From assembly GCA_938015255.1 (NCBI GenBank), contig CALLQC010000184.1:1-36391 (forward strand): a DNA stretch of 36,391 nt, in the 5' to 3' direction. This document shows, piece by piece, positions 15,668-25,047 of this stretch. Both the position numbers and the translations under genes were made by a program. Each line of letters begins with the position of its first letter. Within the stretch, counting starts at the first letter, position 1. Origin of the DNA: an uncultured Erythrobacter sp. (lineage in GTDB: Bacteria > Pseudomonadota > Alphaproteobacteria > Sphingomonadales > Sphingomonadaceae). The notes under the pieces are model-generated. The model searched no databases, was not told the DNA's origin, and saw only the letters and a list, made by a program, of their open reading frames with translations.

Positions 15668-17349
15668 CCCTTTGCTCGTAGACCACTGACCGTCGCGCCG
15701 CTCGCGGCGAGCTGTTCGACATCGATTTTCATGTGGATCAGGCGGATACCTTTCATGTCCTTCGCCATGTCCAATGCGCTGACGAATTCTTCTGTGGTCG
15801 TCGCAGTTGCGCTCCATGCGCCGAAGGCTTCGCCAAATTTCGCAAAATCGGGGTTGGATAGCTGGGTGCCGGAGACACGGCCCGGATATTCGCGCTCCTG
15901 ATGCATGCGGATTGTGCCGTAAGCGCCGTTGTCGATGACACATACGAGCAGGTTGGTCCCGTATTGCGCGGCGGTGGCAAGTTCCTGACCATTCATCAGG
16001 AAATCCCCGTCTCCAGCGACCGCGACAACGCTCTTGTCTTTGAAATGAAGCGATGCAGCGACGGATGCGGGGATACCATATCCCATGGCACCTGCGGTCG
16101 GCGCCAGTTGACCGGGATACCCGGAATAGCGCCAGTAACGGTGCCACCAGCCAGCAAAATTGCCCGCTCCGTTACAGATAATGCTGTCTTCGGGCAGGGC
16201 GGCGCGCATCGCGGCGACGCAGGCGGCCATGTCGAGCGCCGGGCGCTCTCCTCCGGTTGGGGCGGTGGCCCACTCCTCCCATTCGCGGTGCGCTTGAGCT
16301 CCGGCGTCGAAGGGAATGATTGAATGGTCTTCCCACAGCGCAGCGGCCTCGGCGAATTCGTCCATTGCACAGCAAAGGGCCAGATCGGTTCGGTAAACCC
16401 GCCCCAATTCTTCCGGGTCGGGATGCACATGGACCAGCAGTTGCCCTGGATGTTCGAGAGTTGGAACTTCGTAGCCTTCAGTCGTCGCCTCGCCCAGGCG
16501 CGCGCCCACTGCGATGATGAGATCTGCGTCTTTCACGCGCTGGAGCAGTTTCGGGTTAGGCCCATAGCCAAGGCTGCCTGCATAGACCGGCGAGGAAGGC
16601 GCGATTGCATCCTGACGGCGGAACGCTGTCGCGACCGGCAGGCCGATGCTTTCTGCAAATTGCTGGAAATGGTCGCGGGTCTTGGCATTCCAGCCTGCGC
16701 CGCCAACGATTGCAACCGGGCTCGCCGCATCGCTGATCAGGCCGAACAGGGCCTGCATGGCATCAGGGCAAACCGCCTGAGCAGGTTTGGCGACTAAGGG
16801 GCGCGGTGCGAGTTTCGCATCCACTTCGTCGCACAGCATATCTTCGGGAAGGGCGATCACCACCGGTCCGGGGCGTCCGCTGATCGCGGTCGCATAGGCC
16901 CGCGCGATGTATTCGGGAATGCGCGCTGCATCATCTATGCGGGTTGCCCATTTGCTGATTGGCCCGAAAAACGCCTGAAAATCGACTTCTTGAAAGCCCT
17001 CACGGTCGCGCATGCCGCGCGCGACATCGCCAACGAACAGAATCATGGGCTGAGAATCCTGATGGGCTACATGCACACCGATGCTGGCATTGGTTGCGCC
17101 GGGACCACGCGTGACAAACGCTATGCCTGGACGGCCAGAGCCCGCTGCGTTCATCGCTCCCTCTGCGCAGGCCATAAACGCAGCGCCGCCTTCCTGACGG
17201 CAAATGATCGTCTCAATATCGGTTGTGTCGTGCAGCGCATCAAGCACCGCGAGAAAGCTCTCGCCCGGGACTGAGAAGATGCGGTCAGTGCCCTGCTCGG
17301 CCAAACACTCGACAAGCAGTTGTGCAGCGGTCTTTATGCTCGTTGCCAC
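15664..17349 (-). CDS. Thiamine-diphosphate enzyme, acetolactate synthase/decarboxylase family
   Basis: A 561-residue ThDP enzyme with the three-domain layout of acetolactate synthase, benzoylformate decarboxylase and related proteins. The N-terminal PYR domain has the ThDP-activating glutamate E53 in CRQEGGAAFMA, and TRGPGATNA follows. The C-terminal PP domain carries the Mg/ThDP motif GDGDFLMNGQELATA followed by VCVIDNGAYG. No ilvN-type regulatory subunit is adjacent, so a role in valine/isoleucine synthesis is not favoured. A catabolic 2-oxo acid decarboxylase or carboligase is equally possible. It is convergent with and overlaps the EVE gene; upstream is a 206-base intergenic gap. Confidence 0.85.
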   Translation of the reverse strand: MATSIKTAAQLLVECLAEQGTDRIFSVPGESFLAVLDALHDTTDIETIICRQEGGAAFMACAEGAMNAAGSGRPGIAFVTRGPGATNASIGVHVAHQDSQPMILFVGDVARGMRDREGFQEVDFQAFFGPISKWATRIDDAARIPEYIARAYATAISGRPGPVVIALPEDMLCDEVDAKLAPRPLVAKPAQAVCPDAMQALFGLISDAASPVAIVGGAGWNAKTRDHFQQFAESIGLPVATAFRRQDAIAPSSPVYAGSLGYGPNPKLLQRVKDADLIIAVGARLGEATTEGYEVPTLEHPGQLLVHVHPDPEELGRVYRTDLALCCAMDEFAEAAALWEDHSIIPFDAGAQAHREWEEWATAPTGGERPALDMAACVAAMRAALPEDSIICNGAGNFAGWWHRYWRYSGYPGQLAPTAGAMGYGIPASVAASLHFKDKSVVAVAGDGDFLMNGQELATAAQYGTNLLVCVIDNGAYGTIRMHQEREYPGRVSGTQLSNPDFAKFGEAFGAWSATATTTEEFVSALDMAKDMKGIRLIHMKIDVEQLAASGATVSGLRAKG

Positions 17350-17555
17350 GACGTTCAGCTCCCTTCAGTACCCTTTCAGCCGCGCTTAGACGCGCGCGTG
17401 CACGGAGGCAATGCGAGGTTCGGATTCGCTTATATGGTTAGCAAGCGCCCAGTTCTGTCCCGCTGCGAAACAGGGCAAAACGCGCCGGATCGAAGGGGTT
17501 AAGAAAAAGTTAAAATCTCGTAAAACGTTGTGAGAAACAAAAAACGAGAGAAGAT

Positions 17556-17747
17556 ATGCGTCGCAGCCTGGTTTTGACCGATGAAACTTGTCGCCACCCG
17601 TTCCGTGCGAGCCTCCCGCCGCATGTGAAAGCCGACCTGTTTAGCATTCCGGCGGAGTCGCTCTGGCGGCTGACTGCAGAGGATGTCCGCGGGTTCGCGA
17701 CAACCTATGTCGCGGTCACGGCAGCGGTTTTCGCCTTTATCTTTTAG
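17556..17747 (+). CDS. Small membrane-anchored protein of unknown function
   Basis: A 63-residue protein with a polar N-terminus (MRRSLVLTDETCRHPFRASL) and one C-terminal hydrophobic helix ending at the last residue (TTYVAVTAAVFAFIF), so it is probably tail-anchored in the inner membrane. GAGAG lies about nine bases before ATG 17556. It is the only gene in the stretch between the ThDP enzyme and the convergent MFS gene, and its stop overlaps that of the MFS gene by a shared TTAG. No family is recognised. The upstream 200 bases are AT-rich (GTTAAGAAAAAGTTAAAAT), as for a promoter. Confidence 0.6.
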   Translation: MRRSLVLTDETCRHPFRASLPPHVKADLFSIPAESLWRLTAEDVRGFATTYVAVTAAVFAFIF

Positions 17748-19147
17748 GAAAAGCCCGGTGCTCCGCCAGCGGATGCTTCGCGCTCCGCGTTATAAAGCTG
17801 GCGCCCGAGCCAGGCGGAAATGATAGTCATCGCGGCGACGAGCATCAGCTGATCGACCACTGGGATGCCGATGGCGCTTAACCCCATCGCAACTGCCGAA
17901 CCGATCACCATCCCCAGCGAGTTGAGAATGTTGTTTGCCGCAATTGTGCGGCTGGCGGCATCATCTGCGCAGCGTGTGGTGAGAAAAGCATAGAGGGGCA
18001 CAACGAACATGCCTCCTGCGGTGGTTATGCCGAACAGCATCAGAGAAAGTGGGACCGCTAGCGGTTCGAAGATCCAGTCTGTCCAGGTTAGCAACTCACC
18101 TGTCGGATTTTCGGGCCATGCCTTGGCGATAAGGTAGAACCCCAGAACAAACCCGCCCATTACCACGACCGAGATGGTCGAAAACCTCGCTGAGACGTCG
18201 CCCTTCAGCAGCGCGTTGATACACACAGATCCGATTGCGATGCCGAGGGAGAAAATCACAAGGAACAGGCTTGCAACATCCTGCGCCGCAAACAGCTGGT
18301 TTTTCGCCAGTGGCAGGAACAGGACAAACAAGACCGCACCAATCGTCCAGAAGAAGCTGATTGCGATAATCGAAAGAAAAATTTCTCGATTGCGGGTGGT
18401 CTCCTTGACGAGCCGCGTGCTCATCACAAACTGGTCCGCAATCGCGACAAATGGGTAGCCAAGCCACCGCATCAGGCGATTTTTCGTGTTGGCTGCAAAC
18501 GGTTCGATCAGAGGAAAATGCATCTCGTAGTCGCTTTGCGGCGGGGCATCGGGTACGAAACGGGCTGAAGCATACCCGACTAGTGCTGTTAGTATAATGC
18601 CGACAATTGCCCATTCGACGGGGATGATTCCGGCCAGAATAGTGCCTGCGAGAATTGCGATATATGTTCCTGCCTCGATCAGGCCGGTACCGGCAAGCAC
18701 CTCTTCCTTCTTGAGATGTTGCGGCAGGATCGCGTATTTGATTGGTCCAAGAAACGTTGACTGCGTGGCAGCAAGGAAGGTCACCAAAAGCAGGAGCGGG
18801 ATAGCAAATGTGTGCACAGCTATGCCTTGCCAAGCCATGTAGAGACCCAGCGCCCCCAACATCACCCAACCGATCTCACATAGCTTCACAACCCTGATAA
18901 TTGCTGCCTTGTCGCGTGTGTCGGCGAGTTGCCCGGCAAGAGCAGAAAACAGCACAAATGGCAGGATGAAGATAAAGCTCGCAAAGCCTGAAAATGTGCC
19001 TTCAGTGCTTTCGTCATTATAGACCGTGTAGACGACAAAGAAGAGTGCAGCGTAACGATACAGATTGTCGTTGAACGCATTGAAGAACTGCGTGACCATC
19101 AGCGGGAGGAATCGCTTGCGGGCCATGAGGCGCGTGGTTGCTGTCAT
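17744..19147 (-). CDS. MFS transporter, lysophospholipid transporter (LplT)-like
   Basis: A 467-residue, 12-helix major facilitator. The opening FLPLMVTQFFNAFNDNLYRY and the later STFLGPIKYAILPQHL resemble the LplT group, whose members flip lysophospholipids for reacylation and are often fused or adjacent to the acyltransferase/acyl-ACP synthetase Aas. No aas gene follows here, but the divergent neighbour is pgsA, a phospholipid synthesis gene, which suits a lipid role. ATG 19147 was chosen because the 32 residues upstream are highly charged and unlike a transporter N-terminus. Substrate assignment is inference; a general drug-type MFS role is not excluded. Confidence 0.75.
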   Translation of the reverse strand: MTATTRLMARKRFLPLMVTQFFNAFNDNLYRYAALFFVVYTVYNDESTEGTFSGFASFIFILPFVLFSALAGQLADTRDKAAIIRVVKLCEIGWVMLGALGLYMAWQGIAVHTFAIPLLLLVTFLAATQSTFLGPIKYAILPQHLKKEEVLAGTGLIEAGTYIAILAGTILAGIIPVEWAIVGIILTALVGYASARFVPDAPPQSDYEMHFPLIEPFAANTKNRLMRWLGYPFVAIADQFVMSTRLVKETTRNREIFLSIIAISFFWTIGAVLFVLFLPLAKNQLFAAQDVASLFLVIFSLGIAIGSVCINALLKGDVSARFSTISVVVMGGFVLGFYLIAKAWPENPTGELLTWTDWIFEPLAVPLSLMLFGITTAGGMFVVPLYAFLTTRCADDAASRTIAANNILNSLGMVIGSAVAMGLSAIGIPVVDQLMLVAAMTIISAWLGRQLYNAEREASAGGAPGFS

Positions 19148-19282
19148 ACCAGTATGTCGAACTCGCTCCTCACCCCGCGGGTTCCCTTTACTTGGCGGTT
19201 CCGATGCGGGTTCACAAGTCCGTTCACAAGTTCGCGCCCACACTTTTGAGATCGATCAAGGAACGCTAGAGCGGAAATCGAT

Positions 19283-19891
19283 ATGTTGACGCTGCCCAAC
19301 ATCCTGACGCTTTCGCGCATATTCGCTTTGCCATTGCTGGCCTTCTTTCTGTGGTGGCCCGATTGGCGATTTGGCTATGCGATCGGCTTTGTCCTTTATG
19401 CCCTGATCGGGATAACCGATTTCTTTGACGGCTATCTGGCCCGCGCACAGGGGGCGGTTTCGAAACTGGGCATCTTCCTTGACCCGATTGCGGACAAGAT
19501 CATGGTCGCCACGGTTCTGCTCATACTCACAGCGCAGGGCTACATGCGGGGCCCCTATGTTGGTGACATGCATGTAATTGCCGGGCTGATCATCCTTATC
19601 CGCGAGATTGCGGTGAGCGGCCTGCGCGAGTTTCTTGGCGGGTTGCAGGTCTCTGTGCCCGTGTCGAAGCTTGCCAAGTGGAAGACGACGTTTCAGCTGC
19701 TTGCGCTGGGCGCGTTGATCCTTGGCGGCGCGGTGCATGGGCAGCCTTGCCAGTCGGTGGGCGACATGTGCCGCACATTCGAGGAGAGCTGGATCCATGT
19801 GGTCGGCCTTTCGGCGCTGTGGGCGGCGGCGGTGCTCACCTGCATCACCGGATGGGACTACCTGCGCGTCGGCCTCAAGCACATGGATTGA
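19283..19891 (+). CDS. pgsA: CDP-diacylglycerol-glycerol-3-phosphate 3-phosphatidyltransferase
   Basis: A 202-residue inner-membrane enzyme making phosphatidylglycerol phosphate from CDP-diacylglycerol and glycerol-3-phosphate. The CDP-alcohol phosphotransferase motif D-x2-DG-x2-AR-x8-G-x3-D-x3-D is complete: D46, D49, G50, A53-R54, G63, D67 and D71. LPNILTLSRI is the usual N-terminus. It starts 135 bases from the divergent MFS gene. Downstream (19892-20116) no gene is seen: the 225 bases hold only a loose AATCGAT/ATCGATT inverted repeat (19972-20002). Confidence 0.95.
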   Translation: MLTLPNILTLSRIFALPLLAFFLWWPDWRFGYAIGFVLYALIGITDFFDGYLARAQGAVSKLGIFLDPIADKIMVATVLLILTAQGYMRGPYVGDMHVIAGLIILIREIAVSGLREFLGGLQVSVPVSKLAKWKTTFQLLALGALILGGAVHGQPCQSVGDMCRTFEESWIHVVGLSALWAAAVLTCITGWDYLRVGLKHMD

Positions 19892-20116
19892 GAAGAGGTG
19901 GTGGTTCACTCGGTTCGTCGCAGCTGAGGCACGCCTGGAACACATGGAACACTGTCCTGGCGACAAAATCGAATCGATTACAGCGCCGCTTTTTGATCGA
20001 TTGAGACGATTGAAGGCGGCGTGTTTGAGCATCGTGTTTGCAGAGTAGCCCGCGCGCCCGATGTAGGAAAAGTGTTTTGCCTTCGCCTTTCCGTATCGCA
20101 AGCTGACCAGCGAATG

Positions 20117-20929
20117 TTATCGCCTTTGCTTGATAGAAGGTGAAACGCGGCCTTCTTCGTTGGCTTGAAGGCCGGAAAGCAACGCGGCTTCAAGTGAAGG
20201 ATTATCCAAGAAATATTGTGGAACCGAACGAACTACTTCATCATGTCGTTTCAGCCCGTGAAACTTCTTGAGATTGGAATTCGTTAGGCGCGGTACGATC
20301 AAATGGATTAAGAAACCAAACATTGTCCATTCTATCATGAACCCTGATTTTCGTTTCGCTCTGTACAGACGAGGGTTTAAGATAAATTGGGAAAAGTGCT
20401 CGCGTGTAAATCCACCTGCTTCGGGAGTTCTTTTATCAATGAGGTGAGCAATGCTGATGGAGCAAAATCGTAGAGTTTGGTCTGCTTCTTTCGACATCAG
20501 ATCGTTGATCATTTGTAACTGCAGATGCGTTAGTTTGATATCCGAGTACATTTGAGCACCTGAGTAAGCCATTCGCCAAACAACAGAAACCATTGATTTC
20601 GCAAAAATGTCTGTGTTCGCTTTGACAACGGCAAATCCTTCGGTTGCCGAACACTTCTCTCGTAAAGACTTTAAAACGTAAATTAACTGGCTGTCGAATT
20701 CTTCGTTGAACTCACGTTCGCACTGGAAGCAGAGCATTTCATATGCGCCAGTGTCTTGGATGCGACGTACATTATCGTTCCCATTAGGAATGGCTATAAG
20801 GCTTCCAGATCCGGATTTCAGCAGGGGTCTAAAAGCTGCCAATGGGATAGAGTGAGAATTCTTGAGATTCCTATCGCTTTTACAGAAAGCGCAATTTCCC
20901 TTTTTGCTATCGGTTCTCGATCTGCTCAT
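20117..20929 (-). CDS. Zinc-ribbon orphan protein (CxxC...SHxIP...CxxC)
   Basis: A 270-residue protein of unknown function. The N-terminus holds C13-x2-C16, then NSHSIP with H26, and later C67-x2-C70 (LCFQCE). This is a metal-binding layout recalling HNH-type zinc fingers (SHIIP-type), but without the conserved HNH Asn/His set, so nuclease activity cannot be claimed. The remaining 190 residues are helical and charged with no recognised domain. Base composition is visibly more AT-rich than its neighbours, and codon use is less GC-biased (many AAA, TTT, AAT), suggesting recent acquisition. It lies 18 bases downstream of oxyR on the same strand and could be co-transcribed with it. Confidence 0.7.
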   Translation of the reverse strand: MSRSRTDSKKGNCAFCKSDRNLKNSHSIPLAAFRPLLKSGSGSLIAIPNGNDNVRRIQDTGAYEMLCFQCEREFNEEFDSQLIYVLKSLREKCSATEGFAVVKANTDIFAKSMVSVVWRMAYSGAQMYSDIKLTHLQLQMINDLMSKEADQTLRFCSISIAHLIDKRTPEAGGFTREHFSQFILNPRLYRAKRKSGFMIEWTMFGFLIHLIVPRLTNSNLKKFHGLKRHDEVVRSVPQYFLDNPSLEAALLSGLQANEEGRVSPSIKQRR

Positions 20930-20947
20930 TGTTCATCACGAAACGGC

Positions 20948-21844
20948 CTAACCCGCCCTGAGCTCATCCGCGAGCAACCTGAAATCCGCCTCTCTCGGAG
21001 AATTCTTGCGCCATGTCAGCACGATTTCGCGCTTGGCATTGTCGCTGTCTACCGGGCGGGCAACCACATCGGTGTTTGCCAGAATTCCCGCCTCAATCGC
21101 CATTTCCGGCAGCATGGTAAGGCCCAGATCGTGGTCAACCATCTGCACCAGTGTGTGCAGGCTGGTGCCGATCATCGCCGCGCTTGCGCGCAGTTCGCTG
21201 CGATTGCAGGCCGCCAGCGCATGGTCGCGCAGGCAATGCCCATCTTCCAGCAGCAGCAGCCGCCCCTGATCGATCGTATCGGGATCAATCTGGGCAGGCG
21301 GATCGCGCGGGTCATCCTTGGGAAAGGCGACGTAAAGCGCATCGTCGGCGATATGCACCCAATCGGCCTCGCCCGTGTCAAAGGGCAGGGCGAGCAAAAC
21401 ACAATCGACGCGGCCATGCTGGAGCGAGTCCATCGCGTCTTGCGACGTCTCCTCGCGCAGCATCAATTGCAGATCCGGACGCTCTTTCTTGAGCCTTGGC
21501 AGCAGGCGCGGGATCATAAAAGGTGCGATTGTGGGGATCACACTCATGCGCAGCTGACCCGATAGCGGCTTGCCAGCGGCTTGAACCAGGTCTGACAGTT
21601 CTTCGGCCTCGCGCAGCAATTTGTTCGCCTTCGCCACAACCTGCTCGCCCAGCGCCGTGAAGCGCACGACCCGGCGCGAGCGCTCCACCAGCGTCACGCC
21701 CAGCAGCGATTCCAGCTCGCGAATGCCGGCTGACAAGGTGGATTGCGACACGAAACTCGCATCGGCCGCGCGGCCAAAATGGCCATGCTCGTGCAGCGCA
21801 ACGAGATATTGCAGCTGTTTAATGGTGGGGAGGTAGGTGCTCAC
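20948..21844 (-). CDS. oxyR: Hydrogen peroxide-sensing LysR-type regulator OxyR
   Basis: A 298-residue LysR-family activator of peroxide defence. It has an N-terminal winged helix-turn-helix (FGRAADASFVSQSTLSAGIRELE, about 23-45, quoted only for location) and a C-terminal sensor domain. The sensor segment EDGHCLRDHALAAC holds C204 and C213, the same nine-residue spacing as the E. coli C199-C208 redox pair, so this is a true OxyR rather than a generic LysR protein. The start is GTG 21844 (VSTYLPTIKQ), one base after the rnd stop; a 15-residue longer reading into rnd was rejected. It is probably translated with rnd, in contrast to the common oxyR-ahpC or oxyR-katG arrangements. Confidence 0.92.
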   Translation of the reverse strand: MSTYLPTIKQLQYLVALHEHGHFGRAADASFVSQSTLSAGIRELESLLGVTLVERSRRVVRFTALGEQVVAKANKLLREAEELSDLVQAAGKPLSGQLRMSVIPTIAPFMIPRLLPRLKKERPDLQLMLREETSQDAMDSLQHGRVDCVLLALPFDTGEADWVHIADDALYVAFPKDDPRDPPAQIDPDTIDQGRLLLLEDGHCLRDHALAACNRSELRASAAMIGTSLHTLVQMVDHDLGLTMLPEMAIEAGILANTDVVARPVDSDNAKREIVLTWRKNSPREADFRLLADELRAG

Positions 21845-21845
21845 G

Positions 21846-23048
21846 TCATTCCGCCGCCAGCGCTTCTTCCATGCTGGCCTGCATGTCATCGATATGGGTC
21901 ATGGCGAGTTTGCCGCCTTTGACTGCAAAGGCCAGCTTGCCCTCGACCAGTTCCAGCGCATCCTTGCCGAATACGTCATAACGCCAGCCTTCGAGCACCT
22001 GCAGATCGCGCACACCGGCGGCAAGTGATTCCATCTCGTCGGCGCGGGTCAGCAGGCGCGCGGCGACGTCGATCTCGCGGGCGCGGATTTTGAGAAGCAG
22101 TTTGAGCAGGTCAGCGACAAGCGCGCCTTCCTTGCCCAGCGGCGCGCCGCGTTTCATTTTCGCGGGCATCTCTTCCTTGGGCAGCGGCTCGGCATCGGCG
22201 ATGACTTTCATCAGCCGCTTGCCGATATCATTGTCTCTCCAGGCCGCAGAAAGCCCGCGCACCTTGGCGAGATCCTTTTGCTGTTTGGGCGGATGGCTGG
22301 CGATATCGGCCAAGGTTTCATCGCGCATGATCCGGCCGCGCGGGATGTTCTTGTGCTGCGCCTCGCCCTCGCGCCATGCGGCGAGCGCTTTGAGACGGCC
22401 CAGCACCTGCGGATTGCGGCCCGGCGAACGGATTCGTTTCCAGCTGCGTTCCGGCTCGATCACATAATTCGACACGTCGGCGAGTTTATCCATCTCGGCG
22501 TTCAGCCAGTTGCCGCGATCGGTCTTGATCAGCTTTTTGAGGATCTTGGGGAAGATCACGGAAAGGTGGGTCACATCGCCAATGGCATATTCGATCTGGC
22601 GATCGGTGAGCGGGCGGCGACTCCAATCGGTAAAACGTGCGCCTTTGTCGATCTGGATATTCAGCCATGTGTCGACCAGATTGGCATATCCGATCTGTTC
22701 GGACTGGCTGATCGCCATCATTGCGATTTGGGTATCGAAAATGGGGGTCGGCGTCTTGCCGGTCAGGTTTACGATAATCTCGACATCCTGCCCGCCAGCG
22801 TGAAACACCTTCAGGACTTCGTCATTCTCGGTCAGCAGGTCGAGCAGAGGGGTCAGATCGATGCCCTCAGCCAATGGATCGATTGCGGCGGCTTCCTGCG
22901 TATTGGCAATCTGTACCAGGCAAAGCTCAGGCCAGTAGGTGTTCTCCCGCATGAATTCCGTGTCCACAGCGACAAATTCGGACTGGGAGAGGCGCTCGCA
23001 CAGATCGGCAAGAGCTTCGGTAGTGGTAATCAGGTCATGTATTTTCAT
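21846..23048 (-). CDS. rnd: Ribonuclease D
   Basis: A 400-residue 3'-5' exoribonuclease that trims tRNA 3' ends. The DEDD-y exonuclease residues are visible: D29 and E31 in VAVDTEFMRENTY, D in FHAGGQDVEII, and Y-x3-D in EYAIGDVTHL. The HRDC domain follows (LAAWREGEAQHKNIPRGRI, then RDETLADIASHPP). The ATG at 23048 gives the family N-terminus MKIHDLITTT. It is divergent from aspS across 192 bases and is followed one base later by oxyR. Confidence 0.95.
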   Translation of the reverse strand: MKIHDLITTTEALADLCERLSQSEFVAVDTEFMRENTYWPELCLVQIANTQEAAAIDPLAEGIDLTPLLDLLTENDEVLKVFHAGGQDVEIIVNLTGKTPTPIFDTQIAMMAISQSEQIGYANLVDTWLNIQIDKGARFTDWSRRPLTDRQIEYAIGDVTHLSVIFPKILKKLIKTDRGNWLNAEMDKLADVSNYVIEPERSWKRIRSPGRNPQVLGRLKALAAWREGEAQHKNIPRGRIMRDETLADIASHPPKQQKDLAKVRGLSAAWRDNDIGKRLMKVIADAEPLPKEEMPAKMKRGAPLGKEGALVADLLKLLLKIRAREIDVAARLLTRADEMESLAAGVRDLQVLEGWRYDVFGKDALELVEGKLAFAVKGGKLAMTHIDDMQASMEEALAAE

Positions 23049-23125
23049 GTCATCTTCTTATATGGTTTGAGCGGAGTGCCGCTCTCGGGCCGCGATGACC
23101 CAGTGTGTCTCGAAAGGTGCGCGAC

Positions 23126-23154
23126 TTGACAAAGTGCAGGTCTTGCCCTGTTAG
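23126..23154 (+). promoter_or_regulatory. Candidate sigma-70 promoter of aspS
   Basis: TTGACA (23126-23131) followed after 17 bases by TGTTAG (23149-23154). The -35 is a perfect consensus, the -10 is weaker. It leaves a leader of about 80 bases before the aspS ATG and sits in the divergent rnd-aspS interval. Confidence 0.45.
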
Positions 23155-23240
23155 CGCGCGCATACAGGGCGGCGTTTTACCGACTGCCCAAATGCTGGCG
23201 CGCCTTTAGCGCCTTACACCCAAACAGGACAAGAATTTAG

Positions 23241-25040
23241 ATGCACGCCTACCGTTCTCATACTTGCGCACAGCTTTCCGCTGAAAATGTCGGCGAATCC
23301 GTCCGTTTGTCGGGCTGGATCCACCGCAAACGCGATCATGGCGGGGTTTTGTTCATCGACCTGCGCGATCACTACGGGATGACGCAGATCGTCGCGGATG
23401 AGGATTCGCCCGCGCTGCCGGTTCTGGAAAAACTGAGGCTCGAATCGGTTGTGACCATTGATGGCGATGTGAAGGCGCGCACTCCTGAAACTGTAAACAA
23501 GGATTTGCCGACCGGCGCAATCGAGGTGTTTGCCCGATCGATCACCGTGCAGAGCGCGGCTGAAGAACTGCCCATGCCGGTCGCGGGCGAGCAGGAATAT
23601 CCTGAAGACATCCGCCTCAAATACCGCTTTCTCGATCTGCGGCGCGAAACGCTGCACACAAACCTGATGAAGCGCACGCGGATCGTCGCTGACATTCGTA
23701 GCCGCATGAACGCCATCGGTTTCAGCGAGTTTTCCACCCCGATCCTTACCGCCTCCAGCCCAGAAGGCGCGCGCGACTTCCTCGTGCCGAGCCGCATCCA
23801 TGCGGGCAAGTTCTACGCGCTGCCGCAGGCACCGCAGATCTACAAGCAGCTGCTGATGGTCTCCGGCTTCGACCGCTATTTCCAGATCGCGCCGTGCTTC
23901 CGCGATGAAGACCCGCGCGCTGACCGCCTGCCCGGCGAATTCTACCAGCTTGACCTCGAAATGAGCTTCGTCACGCAGGAAGAGGTGTGGGACACGATGG
24001 AGCCGGTGATCGCCGGAACCTTCGAAACTTTCGCAGAGGGGAAGCACGTAACGCCCGCAGGCGAATTCCCGCGCATTCCCTATGCCGAAGCGATGCTCAA
24101 ATATGGCAGCGACAAGCCAGACCTGCGCAACCCGCTGATCATCAGCGACGTCACCAGCCACTTCGAAAAGTCGGGCTTTGGCCTGTTCGAAAAGATCGTG
24201 AGTGGCGGCGGCCGCGTCCGTGTGATTCCGGCGCCCGATACGCATGAGAAGAGCCGCAAATTCTTCGACGAGATGAATGATTGGGCACGCAAGGAAGGCT
24301 TTGCGGGGCTCGGATATGTCACACGCAAGGGCGGTGAGTTTGGCGGCCCGATCGCCAAGAACCACGGTCCGGACCGCATGGCGGAGCTTTACGGCGAGCT
24401 TGGTCTTGGCGAGAATGACGGCCTGTTCTTCGCCGCGGGCAAGGAAGCCGATGCCGCCAAGCTTGCAGGCGCGGCGCGCACCCGCGTCGCCGAAACGCTG
24501 GATCTCATCGATACCGACCGGTTTGAATTCGCATGGATCATCGACTTCCCGTTCTACGAATATGACGAGGACGAAAAGAAGGTCGACTTCAGCCACAACC
24601 CGTTTTCGATGCCGCAGGGCGGGATGGAAGCGCTGGAGACGCAGGATCCGCTCACGATCAAGGCGTACCAGTATGACCTCGTGTGCAACGGATTTGAGCT
24701 CGCATCGGGATCGATCCGTAACCACAAGCCCGAAACGATGGTGAAGGCGTTTGAGATCGTCGGTCTGAGCCAGGCCGATGTCGAGCGCGATTTTGGCGGC
24801 ATGTACCGCGCGTTTCAGTATGGCGCGCCTCCGCATGGCGGTATGGCAGCGGGTGTCGACCGGATCGTGATGCTGCTGTGCGGCGCACAGAACCTGCGCG
24901 AAATCACGCTGTTCCCGATGAACCAGAAGGCTGAAGACCTGCTGATGGGCGCACCGAGCCCGGCAGAACCCAAGTCGCTGCGCGAACTGCACCTGCGGAT
25001 TGTCGAGCCGCCCAAGAAAGAAGGCGGCGCGGACGCATAG
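23241..25040 (+). CDS. aspS: Aspartyl-tRNA synthetase
   Basis: A 599-residue class II synthetase of bacterial type. It has an N-terminal OB anticodon-binding domain (about 17-105) and the class II core with motif 2 [19 protein letters not shown] (about 218-236). The bacterial GAD insertion follows (about 290-420), and motif 3 is [14 protein letters not shown] near the C-terminus. Many alphaproteobacteria use a non-discriminating form that also charges tRNA-Asn for GatCAB; the sequence alone does not settle this here. The gene is monocistronic, with a strong hairpin just after its stop. Confidence 0.97.
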   Translation: MHAYRSHTCAQLSAENVGESVRLSGWIHRKRDHGGVLFIDLRDHYGMTQIVADEDSPALPVLEKLRLESVVTIDGDVKARTPETVNKDLPTGAIEVFARSITVQSAAEELPMPVAGEQEYPEDIRLKYRFLDLRRETLHTNLMKRTRIVADIRSRMNAIGFSEFSTPILTASSPEGARDFLVPSRIHAGKFYALPQAPQIYKQLLMVSGFDRYFQIAPCFRDEDPRADRLPGEFYQLDLEMSFVTQEEVWDTMEPVIAGTFETFAEGKHVTPAGEFPRIPYAEAMLKYGSDKPDLRNPLIISDVTSHFEKSGFGLFEKIVSGGGRVRVIPAPDTHEKSRKFFDEMNDWARKEGFAGLGYVTRKGGEFGGPIAKNHGPDRMAELYGELGLGENDGLFFAAGKEADAAKLAGAARTRVAETLDLIDTDRFEFAWIIDFPFYEYDEDEKKVDFSHNPFSMPQGGMEALETQDPLTIKAYQYDLVCNGFELASGSIRNHKPETMVKAFEIVGLSQADVERDFGGMYRAFQYGAPPHGGMAAGVDRIVMLLCGAQNLREITLFPMNQKAEDLLMGAPSPAEPKSLRELHLRIVEPPKKEGGADA

Positions 25041-25047
25041 TCCAGAT

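Noticed and set aside
19972-20002. AATCGAT/ATCGATT inverted repeat after pgsA as a terminator
   Set aside because: The stem is short and AT-rich with a 17-base loop, and no T tract follows the 3' arm.
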